Notes: generated by a model from the sequence alone, not told the origin. Shown: positions 7,623-16,941, counted from the stretch's first letter. The stretch is DNA of 44,177 bases from Candidatus Lightella neohaematopini (GCA_025728545.1 JAOBJL010000002.1:1-44177), one strand, 5' to 3'. Program-made: numbers and translations.

Positions 7623-9740
7623 TTGATTATTAATGTTGCTTTACCTATACCAATATTTAAAACTTTTACCTATAAGGTAACTAATTATACTAATCCAATA
7701 ATTGGTGCTAGAGTACTAGTACCGTTTGGTAAAAAAAAAATTATTGGAATTATAACAGACGTAAACACAAGTAGTAAATTATTTATTGATAATATTAAAT
7801 ATATAATTTATATTTTCGATAAAAAATCGTTATTTACTCCTAGTTTATGGAATATAATAAAATTAGGTTCTCAATATTATCATTATCCGATTGGTCTAGC
7901 ATTATTTAGCATTTTACCTAAACAAATTAAGAATGGTCAGCCAATTAATCAACCACAAACATTAATTATTACTCAATTAAATACAATAACTATAGAAAAA
8001 AATTTAATTTGTACTAAGAAGCAAAAAATAATATTAAATTACTTAATTAATCAGCCTATATATCAAAATATTATAAATCTCTCAAACAGATCTATTAAAA
8101 TATTAAAAATATTACATAAAAAAAAATTATGTAAATTATATTTTAATACTTTAGTATCAGAATTTTGGTATAAAAATTATAGTAAGTCATTACACGAAAT
8201 TAATATTAATCCTAGTTATAATTTATTTGAAAACATAAGTAATTTTTCAGTTACAGTAATTAGTAATATAAAAGATAGTGATAAAGTTAAAATATTTTTA
8301 AACGCTATAAAAAATATTTTAAAATATAAAAAACAAGTACTTATTCTAGTACCAGAAACAGTATTAATATTTAAGTTATTAACTTTATTAGAGAATAAAA
8401 TAAATTTTCCAATAGGAGTTATGTATTCTAGTTTAAATGATAAAGTAAAATTCAATACTTGGCTAAATATTTATTTTAATAATGTACCAATAGTAATTGG
8501 TACTAAAGATTCTTTATTTATTCCATTTACTAAATTAGGACTAATTATTGTAGACGATGAACATAATATATTATACAAAATAAATTATAAATGGTGTTAT
8601 AATGCGAGAGATTTAGCTATTTTAAGAGCTAAAATAGATAATATTCCAATAATATTAAGCTCATTAACTCCATCATTAGAAACAATTAATAATATAAAAA
8701 AAAATAAATATAAACAAATTTTAGTCAATAAAAATTATTTAGATAACATTATTAATATATCTTTAGTAGGTACTAATAATTTACAAGTAAATAAATTATC
8801 TCCTATATTAATAAATAAAATTAAATTTTATTTACAAAATAACAACCAAATATTAATATTTATTAATACATTAAATACTAAATTAGTATTACAGTGTAAT
8901 ACATGTAAATATATTATTAGCTGTAGTATATGTAAACAATACTATAAATACGATAAGTACTATAATAAATTAAAATGTTATTCTTGTAATATACTAGTAA
9001 TAATTCCTAATAATTGTCAATTATGTAATAATAAACTTAATTTTATTAATATTAATATTAATAATTTTAAACAATTACTATCTAATGTGTTCCCTAATAA
9101 GTTAATATTCGATTTAGATTATCTTAATAATTATAAAGATAATATTATAGATAATACTGATATAGTAATTAGTAATACTTTATTTTTATCTAAAAAATAT
9201 TACTTTGTTAAAAATACATTAATTATATTAATGAATGTTGATAATATACTATTTTCCAAAAACTTTAAATATACTGAATATTTTATTCAATTATATAATC
9301 AATTAATTAATTATATTAATAAAAAATATGAAATTATTATACAAACTAATTTTCCTAATCATCCACTAATACAACAATTAATAAATACTAATTATTATAA
9401 TATTATAGAGTATATTCTAAATAATAGAAAATTAGCTAAATTACCACCATTTAATTTTCATATATTAATTAAAGCTATTAGTAATAATCAAGCAAAACTA
9501 TTTTTGTTAGAGCTAAAACAAATGTTAAATAATGTTGTAAAAAATAAAATTATAATAATAGGTCCTTTATATTCATATTATTTTAAACTAAAAAATTATT
9601 TTTATTGGTATCTATTATTAAGTAGTAAATCAAGAAACATTTTACATACTATTATTAATAAGTATTATTCTTATATATGCGCAATATCGAATAAGTATAA
9701 AATTAGTTGGTTAATAGATGTAGATCCAGTACATTATTAA
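7623..9740 (+). CDS. priA: Primosomal protein PriA with erased helicase motifs
   Basis: Full-length PriA homologue (705 aa; E. coli 732). The TTG start at 7623 aligns with the E. coli N terminus, and AAAGG lies upstream. The N-terminal 3'-DNA-end-binding region is well conserved (VALPIPIFKTFTY, RVLVPFGKKK, YYHYPIGLALFSILP). All eight zinc cysteines are present at 425, 428, 434, 437, 452, 455, 465 and 468, exactly E. coli spacing (436-479, offset 11). The ATPase core has decayed. The Walker A position (residues 215-222, normally GVTGSGKT) reads NIKDSDKV, DEEH is DDEH, GSATP is SSLTP, and the GRAGR arginine motif is deleted. It probably cannot hydrolyse ATP or unwind DNA but may still bind forks and assemble a primosome. 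The alternative is a gene at an early stage of decay. Confidence 0.9.
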   Translation: MIINVALPIPIFKTFTYKVTNYTNPIIGARVLVPFGKKKIIGIITDVNTSSKLFIDNIKYIIYIFDKKSLFTPSLWNIIKLGSQYYHYPIGLALFSILPKQIKNGQPINQPQTLIITQLNTITIEKNLICTKKQKIILNYLINQPIYQNIINLSNRSIKILKILHKKKLCKLYFNTLVSEFWYKNYSKSLHEININPSYNLFENISNFSVTVISNIKDSDKVKIFLNAIKNILKYKKQVLILVPETVLIFKLLTLLENKINFPIGVMYSSLNDKVKFNTWLNIYFNNVPIVIGTKDSLFIPFTKLGLIIVDDEHNILYKINYKWCYNARDLAILRAKIDNIPIILSSLTPSLETINNIKKNKYKQILVNKNYLDNIINISLVGTNNLQVNKLSPILINKIKFYLQNNNQILIFINTLNTKLVLQCNTCKYIISCSICKQYYKYDKYYNKLKCYSCNILVIIPNNCQLCNNKLNFINININNFKQLLSNVFPNKLIFDLDYLNNYKDNIIDNTDIVISNTLFLSKKYYFVKNTLIILMNVDNILFSKNFKYTEYFIQLYNQLINYINKKYEIIIQTNFPNHPLIQQLINTNYYNIIEYILNNRKLAKLPPFNFHILIKAISNNQAKLFLLELKQMLNNVVKNKIIIIGPLYSYYFKLKNYFYWYLLLSSKSRNILHTIINKYYSYICAISNKYKISWLIDVDPVHY

Positions 9741-9848
9741 TTTTATTAATTATATATTTACTACTAAGTAACTTTTTTTATTCATTATTATTTTAATAAC
9801 ATGATTAATTATTACTTATATATAGTATAAAACAACTAAATAAAAATA

Positions 9849-9877
9849 TTGAAAATTATATAATTGTGTTTCATAAT
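9849..9877 (+). promoter_or_regulatory. Candidate promoter of hslVU (sigma-70 form, with a loose sigma-32 reading)
   Basis: TTGAAA (9849-9854) and CATAAT (9872-9877) are separated by 17 bp, five of six matches at each box to the sigma-70 consensus. The same bases can be read as a weak heat-shock form, ATTGAAA with TTCATAA 15 bp later. It would give a leader of roughly 35-40 nt before the hslV ATG. In E. coli hslVU is a sigma-32 heat-shock operon; whether this organism keeps rpoH cannot be seen here. Confidence 0.45.
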
Positions 9878-9920
9878 ATGATAAATAATATTTTTTAGAT
9901 ATATTAATAATATAGAATTT

Positions 9921-10451
9921 ATGACAACTATTATAGGTGTACGTCGTCATGGACATGTTGTTATAGGTGGCGATGGTCAAGCGACAATTGGTAATACCAT
10001 AATGAAAAGTAATGTTCGTAAAGTACGAAAATTACATAATGATAAAGTTATTGCTGGTTTTGCTGGTAGCACAGCAGATGCTTTTGCGTTATTTGAATTA
10101 TTTGAACGTAAATTAGAATTACATCAAGGTCATTTAACTAGAGCTGCAGTAGAATTAGCCAAAGATTGGCGTACTGATCGTATGTTACGTAGATTAGAAG
10201 CTTTATTAGCTGTAGCTGACAATAACACTTCTTTAATTATTACTGGTAATGGTGATGTTATACAACCAGAAAATAATTTAATTGCTATTGGTTCTGGTGG
10301 GCCTTATGGCCAATCTGCAGCGCTTGCGTTATTAGAAAATACTAATTTAAATGCAAAAGAAATCGTTAAAAAGGCTTTAAAGATTTCTAGTGATATCTGT
10401 ATATATACAAATTATTCTTATACTATTGAAGAACTAATATCAAAAACTTAA
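9921..10451 (+). CDS. hslV: ATP-dependent protease subunit HslV (ClpQ)
   Basis: HslV is the peptidase of the HslVU protease, a proteasome-like two-ring dodecamer in the cytosol. The catalytic nucleophile is Thr2, exposed after removal of Met1 (MTTIIGVRR). GDGQATIGN and GSGGPYGQ are in place, and the 176-aa length is as in E. coli. Identity to E. coli is far higher than for the neighbouring genes, and codon use is less AT-extreme (many CGT, GGT and GCT codons). hslU follows 10 bp downstream, preceded by AAAGGCG as ribosome-binding site, so they form an operon. Confidence 0.98.
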   Translation: MTTIIGVRRHGHVVIGGDGQATIGNTIMKSNVRKVRKLHNDKVIAGFAGSTADAFALFELFERKLELHQGHLTRAAVELAKDWRTDRMLRRLEALLAVADNNTSLIITGNGDVIQPENNLIAIGSGGPYGQSAALALLENTNLNAKEIVKKALKISSDICIYTNYSYTIEELISKT

Positions 10452-10461
10452 AGGCGAAAAT

Positions 10462-11799
10462 ATGTCTGAGATGACCCCCCGTGAAATCGTTAGTGAACTT
10501 GATGCTTATATTATTGGACAATACCATGCCAAAAGAGCAGTTGCTATTGCTTTAAGAAATCGTTGGCGTCGTATGCAATTAGACGAGGTATTACGTCATG
10601 AAATTACACCAAAAAATATTTTAATGATTGGTCCTACTGGTGTTGGTAAAACTGAAATTGCTCGCCGTTTAGCAAAATTAGCTAATGCTCCATTTATTAA
10701 AGTAGAAGCAACTAAATTTACTGAAGTAGGTTATGTTGGAAAAGAAGTAGATTCAATTATTCGCGATTTGACTGATACAGCAGTAAAAATGATTAGATTA
10801 CAGTATATGGAACAAAATCGTTTTCGTGCTGAAGAGTTAGCAGAAGAAAGAATTCTAGATGTACTAGTACCAACTACTAAGAAAAGTACTTGGGGGCAAA
10901 TAGATGAGCAACAAGATTTATTACAAATTCGACAAAATTTTCGTAAACAACTACGTGAAGGTAAATTAAATAATAAAGAAATAGAGATTAATATTGCAAC
11001 ATCCTCATTAGGAGTAGAAATTATGGCTCCTCCTGGAATGGAAGAAATGACTAATCAATTACAATCTATGTTTAAGAATCTTGCTGGTCAAAAACAAAAG
11101 TTAAGAAAAATTAAAATTAAAGATGCCATAAAACTTCTTACAGAAGAAGAAGCTGCTAAATTAATTAATCCTGAAGAATTAAAAGAAAAGGCTATTGAAG
11201 CAGTAGAACAACATGGAATAGTTTTTATTGATGAAATAGATAAGATATGTAGAAGGGGTGGTGAAATATCTGGGCCAGATATTTCTAGAGAGGGAGTACA
11301 ACGTGATCTTCTACCTCTTGTAGAAGGATGTACGGTATCTACTAAACATGGTATGGTGAAAACAGATCATATTCTATTTATTGCTTCTGGTGCATTTCAA
11401 GTATCTAGTCCGGCTGATTTAATTCCAGAATTACAGGGTAGATTACCTATTAGAGTCGAATTAAAAGCATTAACTACCGAAGATTTTGAACGTATTTTAA
11501 CTGAACCTAATGCATCATTAACTACTCAATATACTGCTTTAATGGCAACTGAAGGGGTAAATATTACTTTTACTGCTGATGGTATTAAGTGTATTGCTGA
11601 AGCAGCTTGGCAAGTTAATGAACGAACTGAAAATATTGGTGCTCGGCGTCTACATACTGTGTTAGAAAGATTAATGGAGGATATATCATATGAAGCTAGT
11701 GAATGGAGTGGCAAAAAACTTTCTATTGACGCAAATTATGTTCATAATCATTTAGATTCATTAATATCAAATGAAGATTTAAGTCTATTTATTTTGTAA
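10462..11799 (+). CDS. hslU: ATPase subunit HslU (ClpY) of the HslVU protease
   Basis: HslU is a hexameric AAA+ unfoldase that feeds substrates into HslV. Walker [16 protein letters not shown] lies near residues 57-70, the pore motif GYVGKEVDS near 90, and the I-domain at roughly 110-240. Walker B is IVFIDEIDK and sensor 2 is in [11 protein letters not shown]. The C terminus LSLFIL keeps the hydrophobic tail that inserts into HslV and activates it. It is 445 aa against 443 in E. coli. Conservation is as strong as for hslV, suggesting that this protease remains under heavy purifying selection. Confidence 0.98.
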   Translation: MSEMTPREIVSELDAYIIGQYHAKRAVAIALRNRWRRMQLDEVLRHEITPKNILMIGPTGVGKTEIARRLAKLANAPFIKVEATKFTEVGYVGKEVDSIIRDLTDTAVKMIRLQYMEQNRFRAEELAEERILDVLVPTTKKSTWGQIDEQQDLLQIRQNFRKQLREGKLNNKEIEINIATSSLGVEIMAPPGMEEMTNQLQSMFKNLAGQKQKLRKIKIKDAIKLLTEEEAAKLINPEELKEKAIEAVEQHGIVFIDEIDKICRRGGEISGPDISREGVQRDLLPLVEGCTVSTKHGMVKTDHILFIASGAFQVSSPADLIPELQGRLPIRVELKALTTEDFERILTEPNASLTTQYTALMATEGVNITFTADGIKCIAEAAWQVNERTENIGARRLHTVLERLMEDISYEASEWSGKKLSIDANYVHNHLDSLISNEDLSLFIL

Positions 11800-11908
11800 T
11801 TATATAATTATTTATTTAAGTTATGTTTTTACTTTAATTAATTAGCAATTAGTTAATCTATTACAAATCTACATAAAGAATTATTGATTTTAATTAAGAC
11901 AAATAGTA

Positions 11909-12688
11909 ATGAAAAACTTATTAATCATAAGTAATTGGAAGTTAAATGGTAATAAATATTTAATTGATAATTTTATTAATAAAATTAGTCATGTAATAAA
12001 AAACTATAGATTTCCTATAATCATAGCGCCACCATTATTATATCTAGATTACATGCAACAAGTAATTAAATATTACAAATGTGATAATTATATTTCATTA
12101 AGTGCACAGAATATTGATATTCATAATTATGGTGCTTTTACTGGTGAGATTTCTGCTAAAATGTTGAAAGATATTGGTATACAATATGCAATTATTGGAC
12201 ATGCTGATAGAAAAATTTTTCATAATGAAGACAATAGTACAATATTAAAAAAATTTATTCTTTTAAAATCGGAAAATATTTCTCCAATATTATGTATTGG
12301 AGAAACCAAAAAAGAATATCAAAATAATCAAACAATAATAGTTTGTATTAAGCAAATAAAAAATATTATAGAAAATCTTGGTATTTTAGCATTGCAAAAT
12401 ACGATAATTGCTTATGAACCAATTTGGGCAATTAGTAATAATACTATTATTAATCCAATTTATATACAAAAAATACATAATGCTATTAGAAATTATTTAA
12501 TGAAATTTAATTATGAAATAAGTAAAAATGTTAATATTCAATATGGGGGTTCTGTAAACTGTGAAAATATATCAAGTATTTTGAAGCAACCAGATATTAA
12601 CGGGGTACTAATTGGTAAAGCATCATTAAACATAGAAAATTTTATTAAAATACTTAACATAATAAATAATAATTTTTATTCTTGTTGA
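11909..12688 (+). CDS. tpiA: Triosephosphate isomerase with altered phosphate-gripping loops
   Basis: TPI interconverts DHAP and glyceraldehyde-3-phosphate. It is 259 aa (E. coli 255). The catalytic Asn9 and Lys11 (SNWKLNG), the electrophile His (IIGHADRK) and the base Glu (AYEPIWAI) are kept, as is YGGSV. Several normally near-invariant positions have changed. HSERR reads HADRK (Ser96 to Ala, Glu97 to Asp in family numbering). The loop-6 tip GTGKT after WAI reads SNNTI. The phosphate-binding GG near the C terminus reads GK (LIGKASL). Activity may be reduced. It converges on gpsA with a 13-bp overlap of the coding ends. Confidence 0.93.
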   Translation: MKNLLIISNWKLNGNKYLIDNFINKISHVIKNYRFPIIIAPPLLYLDYMQQVIKYYKCDNYISLSAQNIDIHNYGAFTGEISAKMLKDIGIQYAIIGHADRKIFHNEDNSTILKKFILLKSENISPILCIGETKKEYQNNQTIIVCIKQIKNIIENLGILALQNTIIAYEPIWAISNNTIINPIYIQKIHNAIRNYLMKFNYEISKNVNIQYGGSVNCENISSILKQPDINGVLIGKASLNIENFIKILNIINNNFYSC

Positions 12689-13674
12689 GGTGAGTGTTTA
12701 AGTAGTGCTATCATTGTACGATAAGCATTTTTATTTTTATATAATATACGATAGATCGCATTTGTAATAGGCATATGTACGTTATTTCTTTTTGATAAAG
12801 CCATGATAGTTTTAATATTATAATATCCTTCTACTATTTGTCCTACTTTTTTCTTTGCTTTTTTTATACTATAACCTTGAGCTATTAGTAAACCAAAATA
12901 TTTATTACGTGACTTACTAGTAGTACTAGTTAATATAAGATCACCCAAACCAGATATACCAAGCAAAGTATTTAATTTAGCACCTAAACTTATTCCTAGG
13001 CTAATAATTTCTTTGAATCCTTTAGTAATTAATACTGATTTAATATTATTACCTAACCCAATTCCATCAGAAATACCAACTCCTATCGCAATAACATTTT
13101 TTATTATTCCACCAAGTTGAACGCCAATAATATCGTAACTATAGTATACTCTAAAAATTTTTTTATTATGTAATATTTTCTTTAAATATGAAATTAAATC
13201 ATAATTATTACTAGCTATAGTAATAGCAGTAGGTAATCCTACAGCTAATTCTGTAGCTAAAGTTGGTCCAGAAATTATAGCAATTGATATTTTCCTTTTT
13301 AATTTTTCTTGAACTATTTTATATGGTAATTCACCATAAATATACTTTATTCCTTTAGTACCTAAGATAATATGTGTATCATCTTTAATATATGGTTTAA
13401 TTATATTAATAATTTTAATTAAGAAAATACTTGGTACAGCAATAATTATATACTTGTTATTTATAAATAAATCTTTTATTGAAAATTCAATTTTTAAAGT
13501 TTTGGGAAATATTATATTTGGTAATGAATATTTATTATATCTATAAATATTTAATGCATTTAATTTATTAAGATTATTACTCCATAATGACACAATATTA
13601 TTATTACGTGCAATTGCAATTGCTAAAGCAGTACCATAAGACCCAGTACCAATTACTGCTATATAATTATTCAT
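12676..13674 (-). CDS. gpsA: Glycerol-3-phosphate dehydrogenase [NAD(P)+]
   Basis: GpsA reduces DHAP to sn-glycerol-3-phosphate, the backbone for phospholipids. It is 332 aa (E. coli 339). The N-terminal dinucleotide-binding GTGSYGTALAIAIARN starts at residue 9. ISGPTLATELAVGLPTA and the catalytic-lysine region GGIIKNVIAIGVGISDGI follow, then GISGLGDLILTSTT. The N-terminal Met at 13674 places the glycine loop at the usual distance. yibN lies 15 bp upstream on the same strand; in E. coli secB and grxC lie between them and have been lost here. Its substrate DHAP links it to tpiA. Confidence 0.97.
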   Translation of the reverse strand: MNNYIAVIGTGSYGTALAIAIARNNNIVSLWSNNLNKLNALNIYRYNKYSLPNIIFPKTLKIEFSIKDLFINNKYIIIAVPSIFLIKIINIIKPYIKDDTHIILGTKGIKYIYGELPYKIVQEKLKRKISIAIISGPTLATELAVGLPTAITIASNNYDLISYLKKILHNKKIFRVYYSYDIIGVQLGGIIKNVIAIGVGISDGIGLGNNIKSVLITKGFKEIISLGISLGAKLNTLLGISGLGDLILTSTTSKSRNKYFGLLIAQGYSIKKAKKKVGQIVEGYYNIKTIMALSKRNNVHMPITNAIYRILYKNKNAYRTMIALLKHSPQQE

Positions 13675-13689
13675 TTTTAATATAAAAAT

Positions 13690-14118
13690 TTAATATATAT
13701 TATTTTTTACTAATGGTAAACCACATTCTTTCCAAGATGATATACCAGATTTTAATAAATATATTTTTTTAAATCCAATTTTATTTAGTTTATTTACTAT
13801 AGTTTTAGAAAAAAATTTATTAGATATAATAATAACAGATTGATTTTTACTTATATTAGTAAACATAGTTTGTTTAATATCATCAGGACAAATATTTATG
13901 CTATTTATAATATGACCATTACAATACTCAATATTACTTCTCAAATCAATTACTATTGAATTATTATTAATTAATATAATTGCTTCATAACAATTAATTT
14001 TTTTAGTTACACCAATTGTATAAAACCAATATTGAATATATATTAAAGTAGATAAAATCATTAACCATATTAGGCAAATAAATGTATGATGATAAAAAAA
14101 ATTAATAATATTTTGCAT
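13690..14118 (-). CDS. yibN: Membrane-anchored rhodanese-like protein YibN
   Basis: The 142-aa protein (E. coli YibN 143) has one N-terminal membrane segment (about residues 10-32, FYHHTFICLIWLMILSTLIY) and a cytosolic rhodanese-like domain. VIDLRSNIEYCNGHI matches the family's DLR...GHI signature, and LKSGISSWKECGLPLV matches the C-terminal end. The active-site loop that holds the catalytic Cys in E. coli YibN reads SNKFFSKTIV here, with Ser where I place the Cys, so sulfurtransferase activity is doubtful. The gene's neighbour is gpsA, as expected for yibN. Its physiological role is uncertain. Confidence 0.85.
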   Translation of the reverse strand: MQNIINFFYHHTFICLIWLMILSTLIYIQYWFYTIGVTKKINCYEAIILINNNSIVIDLRSNIEYCNGHIINSINICPDDIKQTMFTNISKNQSVIIISNKFFSKTIVNKLNKIGFKKIYLLKSGISSWKECGLPLVKNNIY

Positions 14119-14322
14119 AAACTATTATTTTATTTATTTTTAGTTAAAAACTAATGGCATTATAATAATAATTGTCAATAATTAAAATATTTTTTTAAGT
14201 TTTTTACAGATATGTTAAATATTAATAGTTAATAAATTTATAAAAAATATTACTATAAATATGTAATTAATGTTAATCTAAAAAATGTAAATTGTTATAT
14301 CTATTTATAAAAATTATTAATC

Positions 14323-15609
14323 ATGATAATAAAATTAAAAATATTATTAGTTAATGTTATATATAATATTATGCTTTACTTATTACAACCAATTCTAATT
14401 ATTAGAATAATTTGGTCAATAATAATCAAAGATAATTATCATGATAAATGGTATGAACGTTATGGATTTTATAAAAATATAAAATCTAATAGCATAGTAT
14501 TACATGCTGCTTCAGTAGGAGAAACATTATCAATTATTCCATTAATTAATATTTTAAAAAATTATTATCCTTCTACACCAATACTAATTACTAATATAAC
14601 ATTTACTGGTAAATCAATAGTAAGTAAATATTTTAATCATATAGATAATGTTTATTTACCATATGACATAAAATTTTTCGTGAATAAATTTATTGATTAT
14701 GTAAAACCAAAAATTTTTATAATTGTTGAGACAGAATTATGGCCTAATTTAATCAAATTACTAAATAAAAAAAGTATTCCTATTATTATAGTTAATGCTC
14801 GTATTTCAAATTCTTCGTTTAAAAATTACAAAATTATTAGTAATTTTATGTCCAATGTATTAAATAATATTAATTATATTTTTACACAAAGTATAATAGA
14901 TAATAATCGTTTTAAGTTATTAGGGGTAAACTGCAATAAATTAGAAATTATAAATAATTTAAAATTTGATATATGTTTAACAAAAAATATATTAATTAAA
15001 TCAACATTATTACGTTTTAAATGGTCATCATATAATAGGCCAACATTAATTGCTTCTAGTACCCATCCTGGAGAAGAAATTCTAATATTAGAAGCATACA
15101 AAAAACTAATACGTAATTTTCCTAATTTATTACTTATTATAGCTCCGCGTAATATACAACGTATTAAAAAATTAATTTACTTAATATCCAAAAATAATTT
15201 ATCTTATGTTATATTTAGTACGGGTATTATACCTAATGAACAACATCAAATAGTATTAATAGATACAATAGGTGATTTATTATTATTATATGGTATTTCT
15301 GATATAGCTATTATTGGAGGTAGTTTATTAAACTATGGCGGTCATAATCCATTAGAAGCTATTGTTTATACAATTCCAATTATTGTTGGTCAGTATACTA
15401 GTAATTTTTATGATGTATATAATAAATTAAAAGATAGTAATAATGTAATAATAGTTTATTCGCTAAATTTATTAATAAAAGAAATTAGTAATTTGTTATG
15501 TAATAAAGCCTATTATAATTATCGTATTTGTTGTACTAATTTAGCTTTTAATAAGTATCGTGGTTCATCAAAAAAAATAGTATATCTACTAAATAATTAT
15601 GTTAAATAA
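14323..15609 (+). CDS. waaA: 3-deoxy-D-manno-octulosonic acid (Kdo) transferase WaaA
   Basis: WaaA transfers Kdo from CMP-Kdo to lipid IV-A on the inner membrane, completing the minimal LPS inner core. It is 428 aa (E. coli 425). The N terminus has a hydrophobic anchor (about residues 13-30). The catalytic Glu is in LHAASVGET near residue 64. YLPYDI, VETELWPNLI, NARIS, ASSTHPGEE, and the donor-binding GGSLLNYGGHNPLEA are all present. It overlaps coaD by 11 bp, so the two are probably translationally coupled. With lpxH it shows that a Kdo-lipid A is still made. Confidence 0.97.
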   Translation: MIIKLKILLVNVIYNIMLYLLQPILIIRIIWSIIIKDNYHDKWYERYGFYKNIKSNSIVLHAASVGETLSIIPLINILKNYYPSTPILITNITFTGKSIVSKYFNHIDNVYLPYDIKFFVNKFIDYVKPKIFIIVETELWPNLIKLLNKKSIPIIIVNARISNSSFKNYKIISNFMSNVLNNINYIFTQSIIDNNRFKLLGVNCNKLEIINNLKFDICLTKNILIKSTLLRFKWSSYNRPTLIASSTHPGEEILILEAYKKLIRNFPNLLLIIAPRNIQRIKKLIYLISKNNLSYVIFSTGIIPNEQHQIVLIDTIGDLLLLYGISDIAIIGGSLLNYGGHNPLEAIVYTIPIIVGQYTSNFYDVYNKLKDSNNVIIVYSLNLLIKEISNLLCNKAYYNYRICCTNLAFNKYRGSSKKIVYLLNNYVK

Positions 15610-16081
15610 AGTAATTTATCCGGGAACTTTTGATCCATTAACAAATGGTCACTTAGATATTATTACTCGTGCATCAAAATTATTTGATAATGTAGTTGTT
15701 GCCATCACTAATAATTATAACAAAAAATTACTATTTAATTTAAGTGAAAGAATTTATCTTACTAAACAAGTAACAATGCATATTGATAATGTTACTATTG
15801 TTAGTTTTGATGGTTTAATAGTAGATTTCGCACATCGTGAAAAAATAAATGTAATAATTAGGGGGATTAGATCATTATTAGATTTAAATTATGAAATACA
15901 ATTAGCACAAGTTAATAATAAACTTATGCCTAAACTAGAAAATATATTCATGTTATCTGATAAAAAATGGACATATTTATCATCAACTATAATAAAGGAA
16001 ATTGCGTATTGTGGTGGTAACATAGAATATTTCCTACCAAAACTAATTGCTCATGCGGTGTACAAAAAAACTAAACACTAG
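15599..16081 (+). CDS. coaD: Phosphopantetheine adenylyltransferase
   Basis: CoaD transfers AMP from ATP to 4'-phosphopantetheine, the penultimate step of CoA synthesis. It is 160 aa (E. coli 159). The nucleotidyltransferase signature YPGTFDPLTNGHLDII starts at residue 7, with the T-x-G-H histidine included. IIRGIRSLLDLNYEIQLAQVN and the C-terminal YLSSTIIKEIA are typical. The ATG lies inside the waaA 3' end. It partners with coaBC at 17567 in the same pathway. It converges on mutM with an 8-bp gap. Confidence 0.97.
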   Translation: MLNKVIYPGTFDPLTNGHLDIITRASKLFDNVVVAITNNYNKKLLFNLSERIYLTKQVTMHIDNVTIVSFDGLIVDFAHREKINVIIRGIRSLLDLNYEIQLAQVNNKLMPKLENIFMLSDKKWTYLSSTIIKEIAYCGGNIEYFLPKLIAHAVYKKTKH

Positions 16082-16089
16082 TAAATTCT

Positions 16090-16896
16090 TTATTTTTGAC
16101 AAATATCGCAAAAAAATGTACTTCTATTATTCATTCTTATAACTTTTATTGTATTCATACATTTATTACATTTAGCGTTATAACGTCCATATACTTGTAA
16201 TTTTTTACTAAACATACCAGTTAAACGGTTACAACTAAAATTATTTATAGTAGATCCTCCTAAATTAATAGAGTACAATAGTATTTTTTTTATATTATAT
16301 ATTAAAATTTTTATTTCATTATGATTTAAAGTTTTAATAATTCTAGTTGGCATAATTCCTGAAGCAAATAATATTTCATTAGCATAAATATTTCCTATAC
16401 CAACTATCCATTTAGTACTCATTAATAATGGTTTAATTAAAGAACTTTTATTATAAATATTATTACAAAACCAATTATAATTAAGATCATTACTTAATGG
16501 TTCTATTCCTAAATTTAAAATATTTTTAGGTAAATGATATTTGTTACTCCATATTAATGATCCAAATTTCCTACTATCATTATATCTAATAATCATATTA
16601 TTATTCATAACAAAATCAATATGATCATGATTTTTAGGTTTAATATTTTTATTCAATATCTCTAATCTACCAGACATACCAAGATGAATAATTATAAATC
16701 CATTTTTTAATTCTAATAAAATATATTTAGCACGTCTAATAATATTAATTACTACCTGATTCTTAATACTAATTAACTCATTACTTATTGGCCAACGTAA
16801 ATTAATATTGTACACTCTAGTATACAAAATCGTGTAACCAATAACATATGGTGTGATGATACGTTTAGTAACTTCTACTTCTGGTAATTCTGGCAT
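16090..16896 (-). CDS. mutM: Formamidopyrimidine-DNA glycosylase (Fpg/MutM)
   Basis: MutM excises 8-oxoguanine and formamidopyrimidines and nicks the abasic site. It is 268 aa (E. coli 269). After Met removal the N-terminal Pro2-Glu3 (MPELPEVEVTKR) is the nucleophile and acid; Lys in RRAKYILLEL corresponds to Lys57. GIGNIYANEILF supplies the helix-two-turn-helix. The C-terminal zinc finger has four cysteines (CNKC and CDIC) with the DNA-contacting Arg in NNRSTFF. rpmG and rpmB lie upstream in the same orientation, as in E. coli. Retention makes sense in a genome under strong GC-to-AT mutation pressure, although the pressure clearly persists. Confidence 0.97.
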   Translation of the reverse strand: MPELPEVEVTKRIITPYVIGYTILYTRVYNINLRWPISNELISIKNQVVINIIRRAKYILLELKNGFIIIHLGMSGRLEILNKNIKPKNHDHIDFVMNNNMIIRYNDSRKFGSLIWSNKYHLPKNILNLGIEPLSNDLNYNWFCNNIYNKSSLIKPLLMSTKWIVGIGNIYANEILFASGIMPTRIIKTLNHNEIKILIYNIKKILLYSINLGGSTINNFSCNRLTGMFSKKLQVYGRYNAKCNKCMNTIKVIRMNNRSTFFCDICQK

Positions 16897-16941
16897 TTTA
16901 TTATTAATTAATATTAACTATATCTATAATAATATAAAAAG

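Noticed and set aside
8216..8455. Minus-strand frame inside priA
   Set aside because: It lies wholly within the priA coding frame, has no homology I recognise, and its peptide is typical of antisense reading of AT-rich DNA.
9741..9920. Strict heat-shock (sigma-32) promoter for hslVU
   Set aside because: Matches to CTTGAAA and CCCATNT are only partial; the same bases fit sigma-70 better, so I report only a candidate promoter.
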